A stretch of 64,000 bases of DNA from assembly GCF_002994745.2 (NCBI RefSeq), contig NC_037091.1:62001-126000 (forward strand), written 5' to 3'. The translations under genes were made by a program, and so were the position numbers. The stretch is from Rosa chinensis (taxonomy: Eukaryota > Streptophyta > Magnoliopsida > Rosales > Rosaceae). The notes beneath the pieces are model-generated. The model had not been told where the DNA came from. It was given only the letters and a program-made list of their open reading frames with translations, and searched no databases. Shown in pieces: positions 22,215 to 34,878 of the stretch; within the stretch, counting starts at the first letter, position 1, and each line of letters opens with the position of its first letter.

Positions 22215-22972
22215 GCTGTAGCAGTACTTTATGAACAGGACAATCACAGCACTTACTGTTGATATTAATATGCAAGGGAAGTACCCCAAGTGCAAAAAGA
22301 CATCTCGAAATCTCAAGTTGGGTGAGCGCAATGAAAGGGGAGGACACTAAAAGGAGAGGGAAAAACTTCATTTGGGCAGGCCACATGGTTGCAATGTATC
22401 TTCATGCATGCCCGTATGCCTTATTTGAATAGAACTGATGTGCCATCTTGTTTCCAAACCCACCCAGCTTATGAGTATTTAGAACCGTGTGATGATATAC
22501 TAACGCAATAGCTTATGACTATTTAGAACCATGTGATGTTATACTAACACATCTAAAAGTCGGCTGAAACTAGAAATGACTGCAAATAAACACCGAAAAG
22601 ACCTTGTGGACTGTTTGGAGCTGGTATATTAATGCCCTATAAATTTTATCTTACAAAAGAAAGCATAAATTACTAATTATTGCAATTGCAATTCCTACTG
22701 CTGCTTGCTGGTGAAGCGAAATTTTCAACTTTGTCCTTCCTTTTTAGGAGTGTACACGAGTCAAGCTCAAGCTAAACGTTGATACTGCTTGTGATCAAAG
22801 GAGGAGAGAATGGGCACCGGTGATCCAAATTAACATTGTTGGAGTTAATTTCCAAAAGTGGGTAATAGCTTTGAACAAAATAAGAAAATTTAAAGAATAT
22901 TGTTAAATTGCTTTAATGCATCAAAATTAAGCCCGGTCATTGATTTACAAATGGTACAAATATAAGAAATAA
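22215..22972 (+). other. 3' flank of the CCCH gene, no gene seen
   Basis: About 750 bp between the stop codon and the copia target site. The first part is presumably the 3' untranslated region. A duplicated phrase (GATGATATACTAACGCAATAGCTTATGA-like) occurs near 22490 and 22530. No frame with recognisable similarity. Confidence 0.5.
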
Positions 22973-22977
22973 TTAAA

Positions 22978-23195
22978 TGTTCAAGTAAACCCTAATTTGT
23001 GTTTGGTCCAAACTCTAGGTTATTTGCTCTAGTGGTAATAGGGTTAAATTAGAAGGATTTAGATTTCTATTCAATGTACGATTACTTTCCTTGTATGATT
23101 GAGATTCTATGCATTGTAATCCTCTATATAAAGAGGCCTCTATTATCAATGAGAATACACAGCAAATTCCTCTCAATTCTCGTTTCCCTAAAACA
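22978..23195 (+). repeat. Copia 5' LTR
   Basis: 218 bp with TG...CA ends. Contains a TATA box (CTATATAAAG, about 23124-23133), which would start the element RNA about 30 bp downstream. Preceded by the TTAAA duplication. Confidence 0.95.
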
Positions 23196-24243
23196 TGTTA
23201 TCAGCACGAAGCCCTAACCCTAAAACAAATAGCCAAACCCTGATTCAAGAAGCTAAAAACCTTGAATCCGAATACAAAACCTTGAACCCTTTTCTGCCTC
23301 CACCTCACACATTGAAGAACTTGATCCCAGGAGTCCAGAACCGGCGGCCCCACCCCAAGAACTGGCCGGAAACCTACCGAACCGGCCACCGGAAGCTCCA
23401 TACAACTCGCAGCAAGTATTCCACCGGTTCACCATCTTCCGGATCTCCAATTTCCACCAAATTTTGGTAGTATAAGCCCCTTGATCTGAAGTTTCAGGAA
23501 CTGGAAGAAAAAGTCCAAAAACCGGCCTAAAAGGGCGTGAACCGGCCACCTGAGCAGCTGCATCTTGAACCGGCAGAAAAGAAGAAGAGAAGAAAAGAAA
23601 AAAAAAGGAGAGAGGAAAAGAAGGCCAGAAGCCCAAGCCCACTGATGCAGACCCCATAGCCACGTCAGTGGATCAGTCATCCGCCACATCAGCATCTGGG
23701 ACCCACCGCCACGTCAGCACCCTAAACCCACTGCCACGTCAGCATACAAGGACCCACTGCCACGTCAGCATCGGTCAACAGTCAACAACTTTTCAGGCCG
23801 ATTTCCCGCCACTTTTCTGGCGACATTTTTCCGGTCAAGATTTCCGGCAATTTTTCAAGGTAAACTTTTCTGAAAGTTCCCTTTTTTTGAAGTTTTTATT
23901 ACTTTCCTCTTGTTTTTCTCGGAGACTTCCAACATCCCTTCTTCTACCCCCCTTTCTTCATCATAGGGGAGACCAAATTAAGCCGAACTATGGGAGTTCG
24001 TGCTCACTCCAAGCTTGGAGTTTGTAGAGTCCTCCAAACTTAGAGTTTGTTGAGATAAAACAATCGATCGCAAACATCATTGTTTCGATTTAATCCAACC
24101 CCTCTTGGAATCGAATTTCTTGGAAGCGCCTACGCTCGGAAATTCCTAATTTCCTGGAAACGACTACGCTCAGAAATTTTTATCCTTTTCGTGGTAGCCT
24201 TTTTCACTCCGAAACTAACCCTAATCTTTTGTTGTTTTTCAGG
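23196..24243 (+). promoter_or_regulatory. Copia leader with primer site and repeated CCACGTCAGC boxes
   Basis: A 1-kb leader. TTATCAGCACGA just inside the LTR is the likely primer binding site. From 23648 to 23775 a GCCACGTCAGC / GCCACATCAGC motif is repeated about six times at roughly 20-27 bp spacing, alternating with GGACCCACTG or similar. The ACGT core with flanking CA/TC is the type of site bound by plant bZIP factors. No coding frame before the gag ATG. Confidence 0.6.
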
Positions 24244-25327
24244 ATGAGTAACCTGAACAAGTTAAGCTTCGCTCCACTAGAGACAACAGGCGCAGGATAC
24301 CACAAATGGGTCTGTGATGTTCGTCAGCATCTTAAGGCTGATGGGATCTTGAGTACGATCCAAGAGCCAAGTTAGAACGTGCTTACTCCTCAACAAGGTA
24401 CCGCTTTTGAAGCGAATAGAGCTACGAGAGAGGCCAATGAAGCTAAAGCCATAATTCTCATGACAAGGCACATGAATGACGCGCTCCAAAATGAGTACCT
24501 CAATGAGGAAGACCCCATAAAACTATGGGTAGAACTCGAGCAGCGTTTTGGCAACGTTCGTGACTCCCTGCTTCCTGATTTAGAAGTGAGATGGCATAGC
24601 CTCCGCTTTTGTGATTTCAAGTCTGTACTTGACTACAATTCGGAAGCACTTCGTATCAAGTCTTTGATGAATTTCTGTGGGCAAAAAATCACTGATACGA
24701 TGTTGATCGAGAAGACTCTCTCTACCTTCCCCGTCTCTGCATTGATGATAGCCAAGAACTATCGGATTGATGTCAATGCTGGACGCATCACAAGATTTCA
24801 TGAGCTTATTGGAAACATGAACGTAGCTGAAAAGCATGACAACATACTTGTGAAGAACTATAACTCTAGATCCGTGGGAGAAAAGCCAATTCCAAAGTCT
24901 AATTATAGTTGTGCCCCTAAGGGAGGGCGCCAGGAGAGAAACCCTAAGGAAAGGGATTATTCTGGACGTTCTGGTTCATATTCTCGCCCCAAAGAGGAAG
25001 GAAATCTCCAAGATAGGCGTGCACGGAACCGTAGAGGTCAACGTGTGAAGAGAGAGAGAGGTAGAGCCTCCAGCTATGGTGGTGGCGCCACCAAGGATCA
25101 TAGCCGTCCTCAACGCGCCCTAGGCGCACCTCGATCAAGGGAGCCTGACCATGATGATGCTTGTCTTCGGTGTGGAGCGTACACCCCAGAATGTTGCTAA
25201 CACGTACAAGACGTATCGTGAAGCAAGGGAAGCAAATTACATGGAGCAAGAAGATCAAGATAACGATCTCGCTCTAAGGGTTGAAGACTTCAAAGGCCAA
25301 GATCCAGAGACCGGCGATTTTGATTAA
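24244..25327 (+). pseudogene. Copia gag
   Basis: The ATG at 24244 starts MSNLNKLSFAPLETTGAGYHKW, typical of copia gag of the UBN2 type. An in-frame TAG at 24373-24375 (codon 44) breaks it. The same frame then runs 273 codons (24379-25200) through WVELEQRFGN, LRFCDFKSVLDYNSEA, FPVSALMIAKNYR and a basic RG-rich stretch, ending at the first cysteines of the CCHC knuckle (DACLRCGA). A frameshift there leaves the tail (NTYKTYREAREANYMEQE, to the stop at 25325) in another frame. Gag would form the particle that packages element RNA. Confidence 0.85.
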
Positions 25328-28300
25328 GTCTTTTTATTTTCCAAGAGATGTAATAGGCAATTGCCATATATTTTTGTAGTAGATGTCAATGGTTTAGTAT
25401 TTCTTCAAAGTAGGCTCACCCAAAGTAAGTGTGATGTCTAAGAAGGTTATGAGATTAGTGGTACTTAAGCGAGCCTTACTCCACCGACATCTCTCTACTC
25501 ACCTGATCACATTTATTTTGGAATCACCGAAAGAAGCTAGACGACTACCATTGTTTTGCATTAGCTAGCACTTTGGATTAAATTTTCTTTAGTCAAAGAG
25601 ACAATGATGTAACTCCGTTGGCTTATGAATAAAATTTCGAGTTCTTTTCATTATGACTCCATTTTGATTCTGAGCATATGACTTTTGTGACTACGATGGC
25701 TAGGCCATCAGTATTAATTCAAGGACATGGAATAGCCCAAACTCCACTTGCCAAATGGCACCTTAATTACTGTCACAGAAACTCTCTACGCTCCTAGGGC
25801 GAATCACACCTATGAATAGCTAACGGATTCCATACGAAAACGCATGTAGAGAACGGAAATGAGTTCCTTTGCAATAACTCTAATGATTGTGAACAAATGC
25901 GCATCTTAGAGAAGTTTATGTGTCTCTCTAGTGGACTTTATGTCACTATTCGAGCTATTAAATCCAATAAAGTTACGAGAGAAGATCTCTTGGATTTAGG
26001 CATATATTGGCTTTGTCACGACAGGATAGGTCATCCTGGTCATGATATCATGATCCGTCTACTATAGACTTCACATGGACATCATTTCTTTCGAGCGAAA
26101 CGAAGCATGAATCAAAAGTTGATTTCTGGATTAAGTGTGACAGGCGGTGCCCTACCTAGGGCACCGCCTCCGTCCACCACTAGCCTAGGGCTGGCGCAGT
26201 CCCTTTCCATAACGCCATGGATAGCGTCCATCATGGTGATGGCGCCCCAGGTGATGCTGCAATTACCAACTTTCTTCAAATAGCGTTTCAGACGCTCAGA
26301 CCTAACCAAAATACTCATTGGTTGCTTCTAAAGCCTCTCGCTTATTTTACAAAGCCCATTCCTTAGGGAAAGTAGGACTAAGACAGTCCTATGCAAAGGA
26401 AATGAACATACTCATTCTGTTCTTACATGGATTCTATGGATTGATTCAACCAACTTGCAGATGCTTAAATATTTTATGATGTTGGTTGACACGCAAACAC
26501 GTTGGTCACGTGTTGTGCCATTGTCCACCTATAAATGCTGCTTATGCTACACTCCTAGCACATATCATATGACAACGGGCTCACTCCCCAAATCATCATA
26601 TTCAGTCAATTGGATTTGACTATGCTAGAGAGTTTACATCGAAAGATTTTTCGATGGATATTGCAATGGGACTGATGTTAGACATCACATTCCCATGTAC
26701 GCACCCAAATGGTCTTGCGGAAACGACTACGATGGTAGTCCGGACATTGGTAATGCGCACCAATCTCCTTATATCCGCTTGGGGTGATGCAATATCGCAT
26801 GCAGCTATGCTAATTCGTCTACGACCCACTGCCACTCAATGTACCTCTGCGTTACAGTTAGTGACTGGGTACAAGTATCGTACTTACGCATATTTGAGTG
26901 AGCCATTTATGTTCCAATTGCGCCGCCACAACGCTCTATGATGGGTCCTTACAGACGAATGGGCAACTACGTTGGATTTGAAACTCCAACAATCGTCCGC
27001 CACTTAATGCCCTTGCAAGGCGATCTCATTACCGCTAGATTTGCGGATTGTCACTTTGATGAGACAGTCTTCCCGTCGTTAGGGGGAGATAAGAACACGG
27101 ATGTTCAGCAGGAACGACAAGAACTGTCGTGGCCTATCCCTACTATGTCTCATCTCGATCCCTGTTAAAGTGACGAGATCACACAAATATGCTGCAAACA
27201 AGTCTGCAAGGAAGGACGTCCCTACGAGAGGACGTAGCGTCACTCTACACGGAGGTAGGCATGGCACCAATGCCAAAGAGAGTGGCACTCTGGCGTTACA
27301 GGCCATGGCCCCAGCTAGGATGCGTGGGAGGCCCGTAGGTTTGAAGGATGCTTTGGCACACTCTAATCCTTTGATCATCCACACTCAAAATCCGTCTCAT
27401 GAGAATCTTCCTGGTTATGGTTATAGTTGGGGGATGCCTCAACGTCAGAACCTATTCCTAAGAATATAGAGCTCTATGAAAATTACACTAGTGTACATGA
27501 GACGTGGGATAGAAACTCCATCATAATTGATGATGTAGTCGCGTATCTCGTTGCACATGAGTTTGTTGAGTCCGATGATATCAAACCACGCTCCGTTGAT
27601 GAATGAATGCCAACGTAGAGAGATTTGGCCTAAATGGAAAGATGTGATCCAGGTTAAGTTGGATTCTCTAACGAAGAGGAAGGTTTTCGAGCCAGTGATG
27701 ACAACACCTCCTAACATAAAACCTATTGACTAATGGGTCTTCGTTAGAAAGCGTGATGAGAAAAAGAGATGCCAATCTCGCCTTATGGCGCAAGGCTTTT
27801 CACAAAACGCCCTGGAATCGACTACGATGAGACATATTCTCTCGTAATAGATGTCATTGCACTCCACTGCCCTGTTAGTTTGGTAGTTTCCGAATAACTG
27901 AACATGCAGCTTACAAATGTGGTCACTACATATCTCTATAGGGATCTAGATACGGAATATACATGAAGGTTCATGGTGAACTTCATTTACCCAAGTCAAG
28001 TGGCTCTAGACCACGAAGCGTGTTTACAAAGAGGTTGAAACGCTCGCTAAAATGACTACTTGATTGGGAAGGGATATGCCCACGCGTTTCCATAACAAGT
28101 TTCGGATTCCATCGCGGTTCATATTGGACATGATCTTGATTAGAAGCCCTTAAAGAGTTAAGGGAAACCGCTGAACACTTCAAATCCGAGTTTGAGATGG
28201 AGGATTTTGGGAGATTATGATTATGTCTCGGTTTGGAACTTGAGCATCGTGTTGATAGATGCTTAGGCATTTTGACAAGGTCAAACCTTCAAGCACCTCC

Positions 28301-29150
28301 ATGATCGTCCTTAGTCTTGATCCTGAAAATGATCCTCTTCGTCTGAAGGATGATGATGAAGATGTGCTAGAGGCAGAAGTGTCTTACTTGAGTACAATAG
28401 GCGCATTATTGTACTTAGCTCAATACACAGGACCAGACATCTCGTTTGCAGTGAACTTGTTAGCTAAGGTATATCTCTGCGCCAACGCCACGCCATTTTG
28501 ATTGGTGTAAAAGATATTTTTCAGTACTTGAGATGTACGATTGATATGGGCTTGTTCTATCCCTACAGAGTGAAGATGAATTCGGACCCATCACACACCA
28601 GAAACGCCGCCAACGCTGGCCTGCTTTCTCTATCCCCATCCCAAAACGATATAAGTGTTTTGGAAGGTTTTGCTGATACTGGGTACCTCTCTGACCCACA
28701 CAAAGGTCGCTCCCAAACTAGTTAAGTGTTCACCATGGGAAAAGACCGTGATATCTTGGAGGTCTACAGAACAGACAGTAGTCGCTATATCTTCGAACCA
28801 TGTAGAGATTATTGATCTTCACGAAGTGGTTCGTGAATGTTTATGGATTGGATCCATAATCACTCATGTTCGAACAATTGTGGTTTGAAGTCTACCACAA
28901 GATGAGCCTACGAGCATTTAGGATAATGTTGTTCGTTTTGAACAAATGAAGCAAGGCTACATCAAAAGCGACAACACCAAGCATAATCAGCAAGAACAGA
29001 CTCTCCTCAAATACGAAAATGAACTAGGTTCGATCTGAGGATAATGTGGCAGACTTGTTTACTAAGTCATTGCCCAAATCCACGTTCGAGAAACATGTGA
29101 TAAGAATTGGCTTGCGGAAATTATCTGAACTCCCATGATCGTAGTCATTA
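25328..29150 (+). pseudogene. Copia pol remnants (protease, integrase, RT, RNase H)
   Basis: Only short stretches are open. Recognisable pieces are: the pre-integrase H-x-RIGHPGHD block near 26020 with FFRAKRSMNQKLISG; integrase/linker pieces at 26650-27170 (CTHPNGLAETT); the RT start near 27720 (WVFVRKRDEKKRCQSRL); the RT end at 28259-28500 (SYLSTIGALLYLAQYTGPDISFAVNLLA); the RNase H region at 28655-28888; and the end near 29040 (NVADLFTKSLPKSTFEKHV). The order integrase before RT identifies Ty1/copia. Dozens of stops and shifts make it a clear pseudogene. Confidence 0.85.
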
Positions 29151-29330
29151 GGGGGAGATGCAGACATCAGGGGAAGATGTCTACATGTTCACCTCGAAAC
29201 GTAAAGGGTGTGTTGTGCTCTTTTTCCCCTTCGACCGAGGTTATTTTTATCCCACTGGGTTTTTGTTACTCGGCAAGATTTTTAACGAGGCAACGAGAGA
29301 AGCACAGCGTTTGGGTAACACAAGGGGGAG

Positions 29331-29548
29331 TGTTCAAGTAAACCCTAATTTGTGTTTAACCCAAACTCTAGGTTACTTGCCCTAGTGGTAATAGGGTTAA
29401 ATTAGAAGGATTTAGATTTCTATTCAATGTACGATTACTTTCCTTGTATGATTGAGATTCTATGCATTGTAATCTTCTACATAAAGAGGCCCCTATTATC
29501 AATGAGAATACACAGCAAATTCCTCTCAATTCTCGTTTCCCTAAAACA
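29331..29548 (+). repeat. Copia 3' LTR
   Basis: 218 bp, matching 22978-23195 apart from about eight substitutions, followed by the TTAAA duplication (29549-29553). Directly preceded by the polypurine tract AAGGGGGAG. Confidence 0.95.
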
Positions 29549-29615
29549 TTAAATAAACTATCTAGTATAAGAAATAAAAGTCTTAATGATCAAGACCTTA
29601 AATGAGAAGTTCATG

Positions 29616-29959
29616 AGGACTTTCTACTTAATGGTTGTAAGACCCGCTTTTCGGTTATATTTCGGCAAATCAACCATTACATGTTTAGGTATGCATGAGT
29701 ATATCATTGAAAATTTTCTTTCAAATTGCTAATCGTTAATGTACCATACAAGATCAAATTAATAGACGAACCAAATCTGTCAAACTTGAACCTTTCATGT
29801 TAATGACTGATAAATCACGATTATGAATGTCTTAACATTTTCAATTTGGATGAAAATTTGCAGAAATGATCTATTCATGAATATCTAATCATTTAACAGT
29901 TGATTTGCCGAATAGTGATAAAAAAAAATAGGTCTCACAACCGTTGATTAGAAAGTCCT
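29616..29959. mobile_element. MITE-like inverted-repeat element
   Basis: Outer arms 29616-29644 and 29931-29959 pair over 29 positions with 4 mismatches (AGGACTTTCTA... against ...TAGAAAGTCCT). Further in, TTTCGGCAAATCAACC (about 29660) pairs with TTGATTTGCCGAA (about 29900), so each arm extends to about 65 bp with a gap. No coding potential, 344 bp. Long arms suggest a Mutator-like MITE, but I could not fix the exact ends or a target duplication. Confidence 0.6.
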
Positions 29960-30801
29960 TATTTTAATGATCCTTGTTAGAAGGTCACCCATGTCTAGTA
30001 TACAAAGATATTGTAATCTTAGCTATACTACTTAAGCTTAACACCTCTCGTAAATTTACTAATGCAAGGCAGATTGATAAGCATTACAATGCGCTTTAAC
30101 TATGTTGTCATCGAATTGGTATTAGTAACTATGATCTACTGGCCTGCATATGAGGAAACAAAAGTTATAAGGATGTCGATTACTCCTGCATGTATTAGAG
30201 CAAGTTCACCGGGCATCCTATTGCCCGGGCACCACGTCAAAAATAGCAGCTGCTGACCCAGAATGATCCTGTTCATGATTCCACCGGAAAGAGGGAAAAA
30301 CTACAGTGGGAGGCCCAGGTCATGAACTCGGGTAGGAGGCTGACTGAGGCCGTGACCCAGGATGCCAGCCTGGCCCAAAACAAAGCAGCTCGGGGAGACG
30401 CGCCTTGAGGGGGAGTGGAAGTCAGTTTCTTGTCTTCTAGCGGAGACAATTAAGGCAGGCGCGTTGCTTTCGTTTTTTTGTTGTTTTGTGGATATGTGCG
30501 GCGACGTGGCATGTAGCCGTTGGTGAGCAGCTGCAGATTTGAATGCAACGGTCCACAGATCTGGACCGTTGCTTATGATTATGAAATGGATCTGACGGCT
30601 GGAGATTGCAGAGGTTAAAAAAAAAAAAAAACAATACCGTTAGATTACAACGGTAACAAAATAAAAATAACCAAAATTTTCTATAAATACCTCACCTCCT
30701 AATTTACCTCTCACACCAAAAAAATCATCTATCTTACTTCCTCAAATTTTTTTGCTCCTTCTCCTCATAGCTTTCATACTCTACAATTTTTTTATTCGAA
30801 T

Positions 30802-32359
<1,558 letters not shown>

Positions 32360-32595
32360 GAAAATTAGGGAGTTATATATTTTAAATAATTGTATTGTTA
32401 TGATTCCAATGCTTGGTTTTTGAATTATGTAATATTAGATTGATGAAATTAAAATTTTTTGGAATAATACCCTTACAAATGAAAAGCTAAATGAAACCAC
32501 ACAAACATAATTAAAAACATTAAAACTAAAGTAGAAACCACACAAACATAATTAAAAACATAAAAACTAATAGAAAACACACACAAATAGCAGAT

Positions 32596-33933
32596 CTAGA
32601 TACGCATATTGCCTTGAAATTCCCAAAAGTGTTGAATGAGGTCTTCCTGAAGGTTGGAGTGACAGTGCTCAGATCTAATTTGTTGGTAGCGGTCCATGAA
32701 TCCGTTCATATGATGAGCATCTCTACCAACAGGATCAAAGTCTCTACCGGTTGGTCCCTCCCATACCTCAGCAATCCTGGGCCTCATATTATTATCCTCC
32801 TCATCATCGGACTCCAACTCATCATCGCTATCTTCAGGTCGTTGATTTTCGACAATCATGTTGTGTAATATAATACACGTCAACATAATGTATCGAAGGT
32901 CCTCTTTATGCCACCGACGAGCAGCTCCTCGAATAATACCAAACCGTGACTGTAATATACCAAAACATCTTTCTACATCCTTCCTATACCCCTCTTGAGC
33001 CTTTGCAAACTCGATTTCCTTGGGGCGTGTAGGATTTCGAACAGTTTTCAAGAAAGTCGCCCATCGAGGATAAATACCGTCGGCGAGATAGTACCCTAGA
33101 TTGTGAGCTCTGTTGTTAACTTGGAATTGGACAAGAGGTGCTCTACCGGCTGTAAGCTCATCAAACAATGGAGACTTTGCCAAGACGTTCAGGTCGTTGC
33201 ATGCCCCAGGCATTCCAAAGAATGCGTGCCAAATCCAGGTGTCGTAAGATGCGACTGCTTCCAGGATGATAGTGGGGATCTGTTTCCTACCACTATATTC
33301 TCCAGCCCAACCTGTCGGACAATTCTTCCATTGCCAATGCATACAGTCGATGCTCCCAATCATTCCTGGAAAACCTCTCCTCTCAGCTTTGGTAAGAAGT
33401 CGTCTGAGGTCGGCTGCAGTTGGAGCGCGGAGGTATTTTGTTGAGTAAAGATCAACAATTCCTCGTGTGAAGTGCCGAAGGGCTGCAACGGAGGTGGATT
33501 TCGCCATCCTACAATACTCAGCACATTGATCTGCCCCTGCACCATACGCAAGCATTCGCAAGGCAGCTGTCATCTTCTACTCCGGAAGCAGTCCGACTTT
33601 GCCAGTAGCATCTGACCTTTGAACAAAGTAACGATCATATTGGCAAAGGTCAGTAGATATACGCTGGAAGAGATTGAGACTCATCCTGTAACGTGTTCGA
33701 AACTCCGCATCTTTGAACACTAGCCGGTCGACAAAGTAGTCGGCCAACATACCTTTGCCCCTTTCTTCTCTAAATCGTTCCTCATTTGGTGCACGACTCG
33801 GATGAGAACCGCGCCCTCGGTGTTGGTTTCCAGATTCTTGAGCGACTGCAGCCATGACAATGGCGTTGGTGGCCATCATCTCTTCATCATCCTCATCCTG
33901 AGACCGTCGAATTTGATCCCACAAATTGTTCAT
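32596..33933 (-). pseudogene. Harbinger DDE transposase, one nonsense codon
   Basis: From ATG 33931-33933 the frame reads 118 codons (MNNLWDQIRRSQDEDDEEMM..., RYRMSLNLFQRI), meets TAG at 33577-33579, and continues in the same frame for another 325 codons to 32596. The second part has the DDE_Tnp_4 motifs: IGSIDCMHWQWKNCP (first D), then FFGMPGACNDLNVL (second D), YLADGIYPRW and EGYRKDVERCFGILQSRF (E). The stop lies where relatives have a glutamine, so a single CAG-to-TAG change is the simplest explanation. No frameshift is needed to read the whole protein, about 445 codons, the normal length. Confidence 0.85.
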
Positions 33934-34059
33934 TGCAACGAGGGGAATTTAGGAAATATGTAATGCTAGAGATATGAAAAGGGTGAAGTTTTGTTAAGCT
34001 CGGATGGTGTGTGTGTATGTAGTGAAAACATCATGTCTATTTATTGAAATTTTCCACAC

Positions 34060-34505
34060 ATAAAAGTGTCGGTGGGTTATCACTCACTCATTTCAAAAAA
34101 CTTGTCGGTGGTGTACATGTGATAAAAGTGTCGGTGGATTTTAAAATTTGTTCACACTTTTCAAAAAAAAACTTGTCGGTTGTGTGCATGTGACAAAAGT
34201 GTCGGTGGATTTTAAAATTTGTTCACACTTTTCAAAAAACTTGTCGGTGGTGTGCATGTGATAAAAGTGTCGGTGGAGTTAAAAAAAAATTCACACTTTT
34301 CAAAAACTTTGTCGGTGGTGTACATGATAAAAGTGTCGGTGGAGTTTTAAATATTTTCACACTTTTCAAAAACTTTGTCGGTGGTGTACATGATAAAAGT
34401 GTCGGTGGAGTTTTAAATATTTTCACACTTTTCAAAAACTTTGTCGGTAGTGTATATATGATAAAACTGTCGGTGGAGTAAAAAAAAAAAAAAAGAGTGT
34501 CGGTG
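34060..34505. repeat. 66-bp tandem repeat array in the Harbinger right end
   Basis: About seven imperfect units of roughly 60-66 bp. Each holds AAAAGTGTCGGTGGA, then a TTCACACTTTTCAAAAA core, then TTGTCGGTGGTGTACATG. The motif TGTCGGTGG therefore occurs twice per unit. The last two complete units (34320-34450) are almost identical. It lies between the transposase start and the candidate right terminus, where transposase-binding repeats could sit. Confidence 0.9.
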
Positions 34506-34878
34506 GACATATAATTTGTCTACCAATAATATTTTCTTTGGTTGTATTTTCAAATTGTTTATCAATACTATTTATTTACATCATACATTTCTCATTTTCC
34601 AAAAAAAAATTTATAAAATATTCGATGAACAGTAACTGACTGGTGACCGTGACCTGGATAATCAAACTAAAAAATTATAATCAAACTAAAAAATTATAAG
34701 GATGCCGGTTCCTAGACAGTGTGGTGGGTTTGCTCAACGTTCTAGAAGTGGCAGGTCCTACGTTCTATTGAATTGGCATGTAAAACTGAACCGTATAAAG
34801 ACTTGGAAAGAAAATATAAGATATATATTTAAAAATTTGGGTCCTTACAAGCTCATGATCATTTTATCATAGAATCAG
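34506..34878. other. Harbinger end and 3' flank of the PPR gene
   Basis: AT-rich, no gene. A short direct duplication AATCAAACTAAAAAATTATA occurs twice in tandem near 34660-34697. Confidence 0.5.

Larger units (their letters stand above)
22978..29548 (+). mobile_element. Ty1/copia retrotransposon, decayed
   Basis: A 6.57-kb element with 218-bp LTRs (TGTTCAAG...CTAAAACA) and a perfect 5-bp duplication TTAAA (22973-22977 and 29549-29553). Inside: a primer-site-like TGTTATCAGCACGA directly after the left LTR, gag, protease/integrase remnants, then RT/RNase H remnants (copia order), and a polypurine tract AAGGGGGAG (29322-29330). Stops and frameshifts are scattered along pol. The LTRs differ at about 8 positions, most clearly TCTATATAAAG versus TCTACATAAAG, which destroys the TATA box in the right copy. 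The element is inactive but younger than the Tat element. Confidence 0.92.

Noticed and set aside
34060..34505. CRISPR-like array
   Set aside because: Repeats and intervals all drift together as a 66-bp tandem repeat; no unique spacers.
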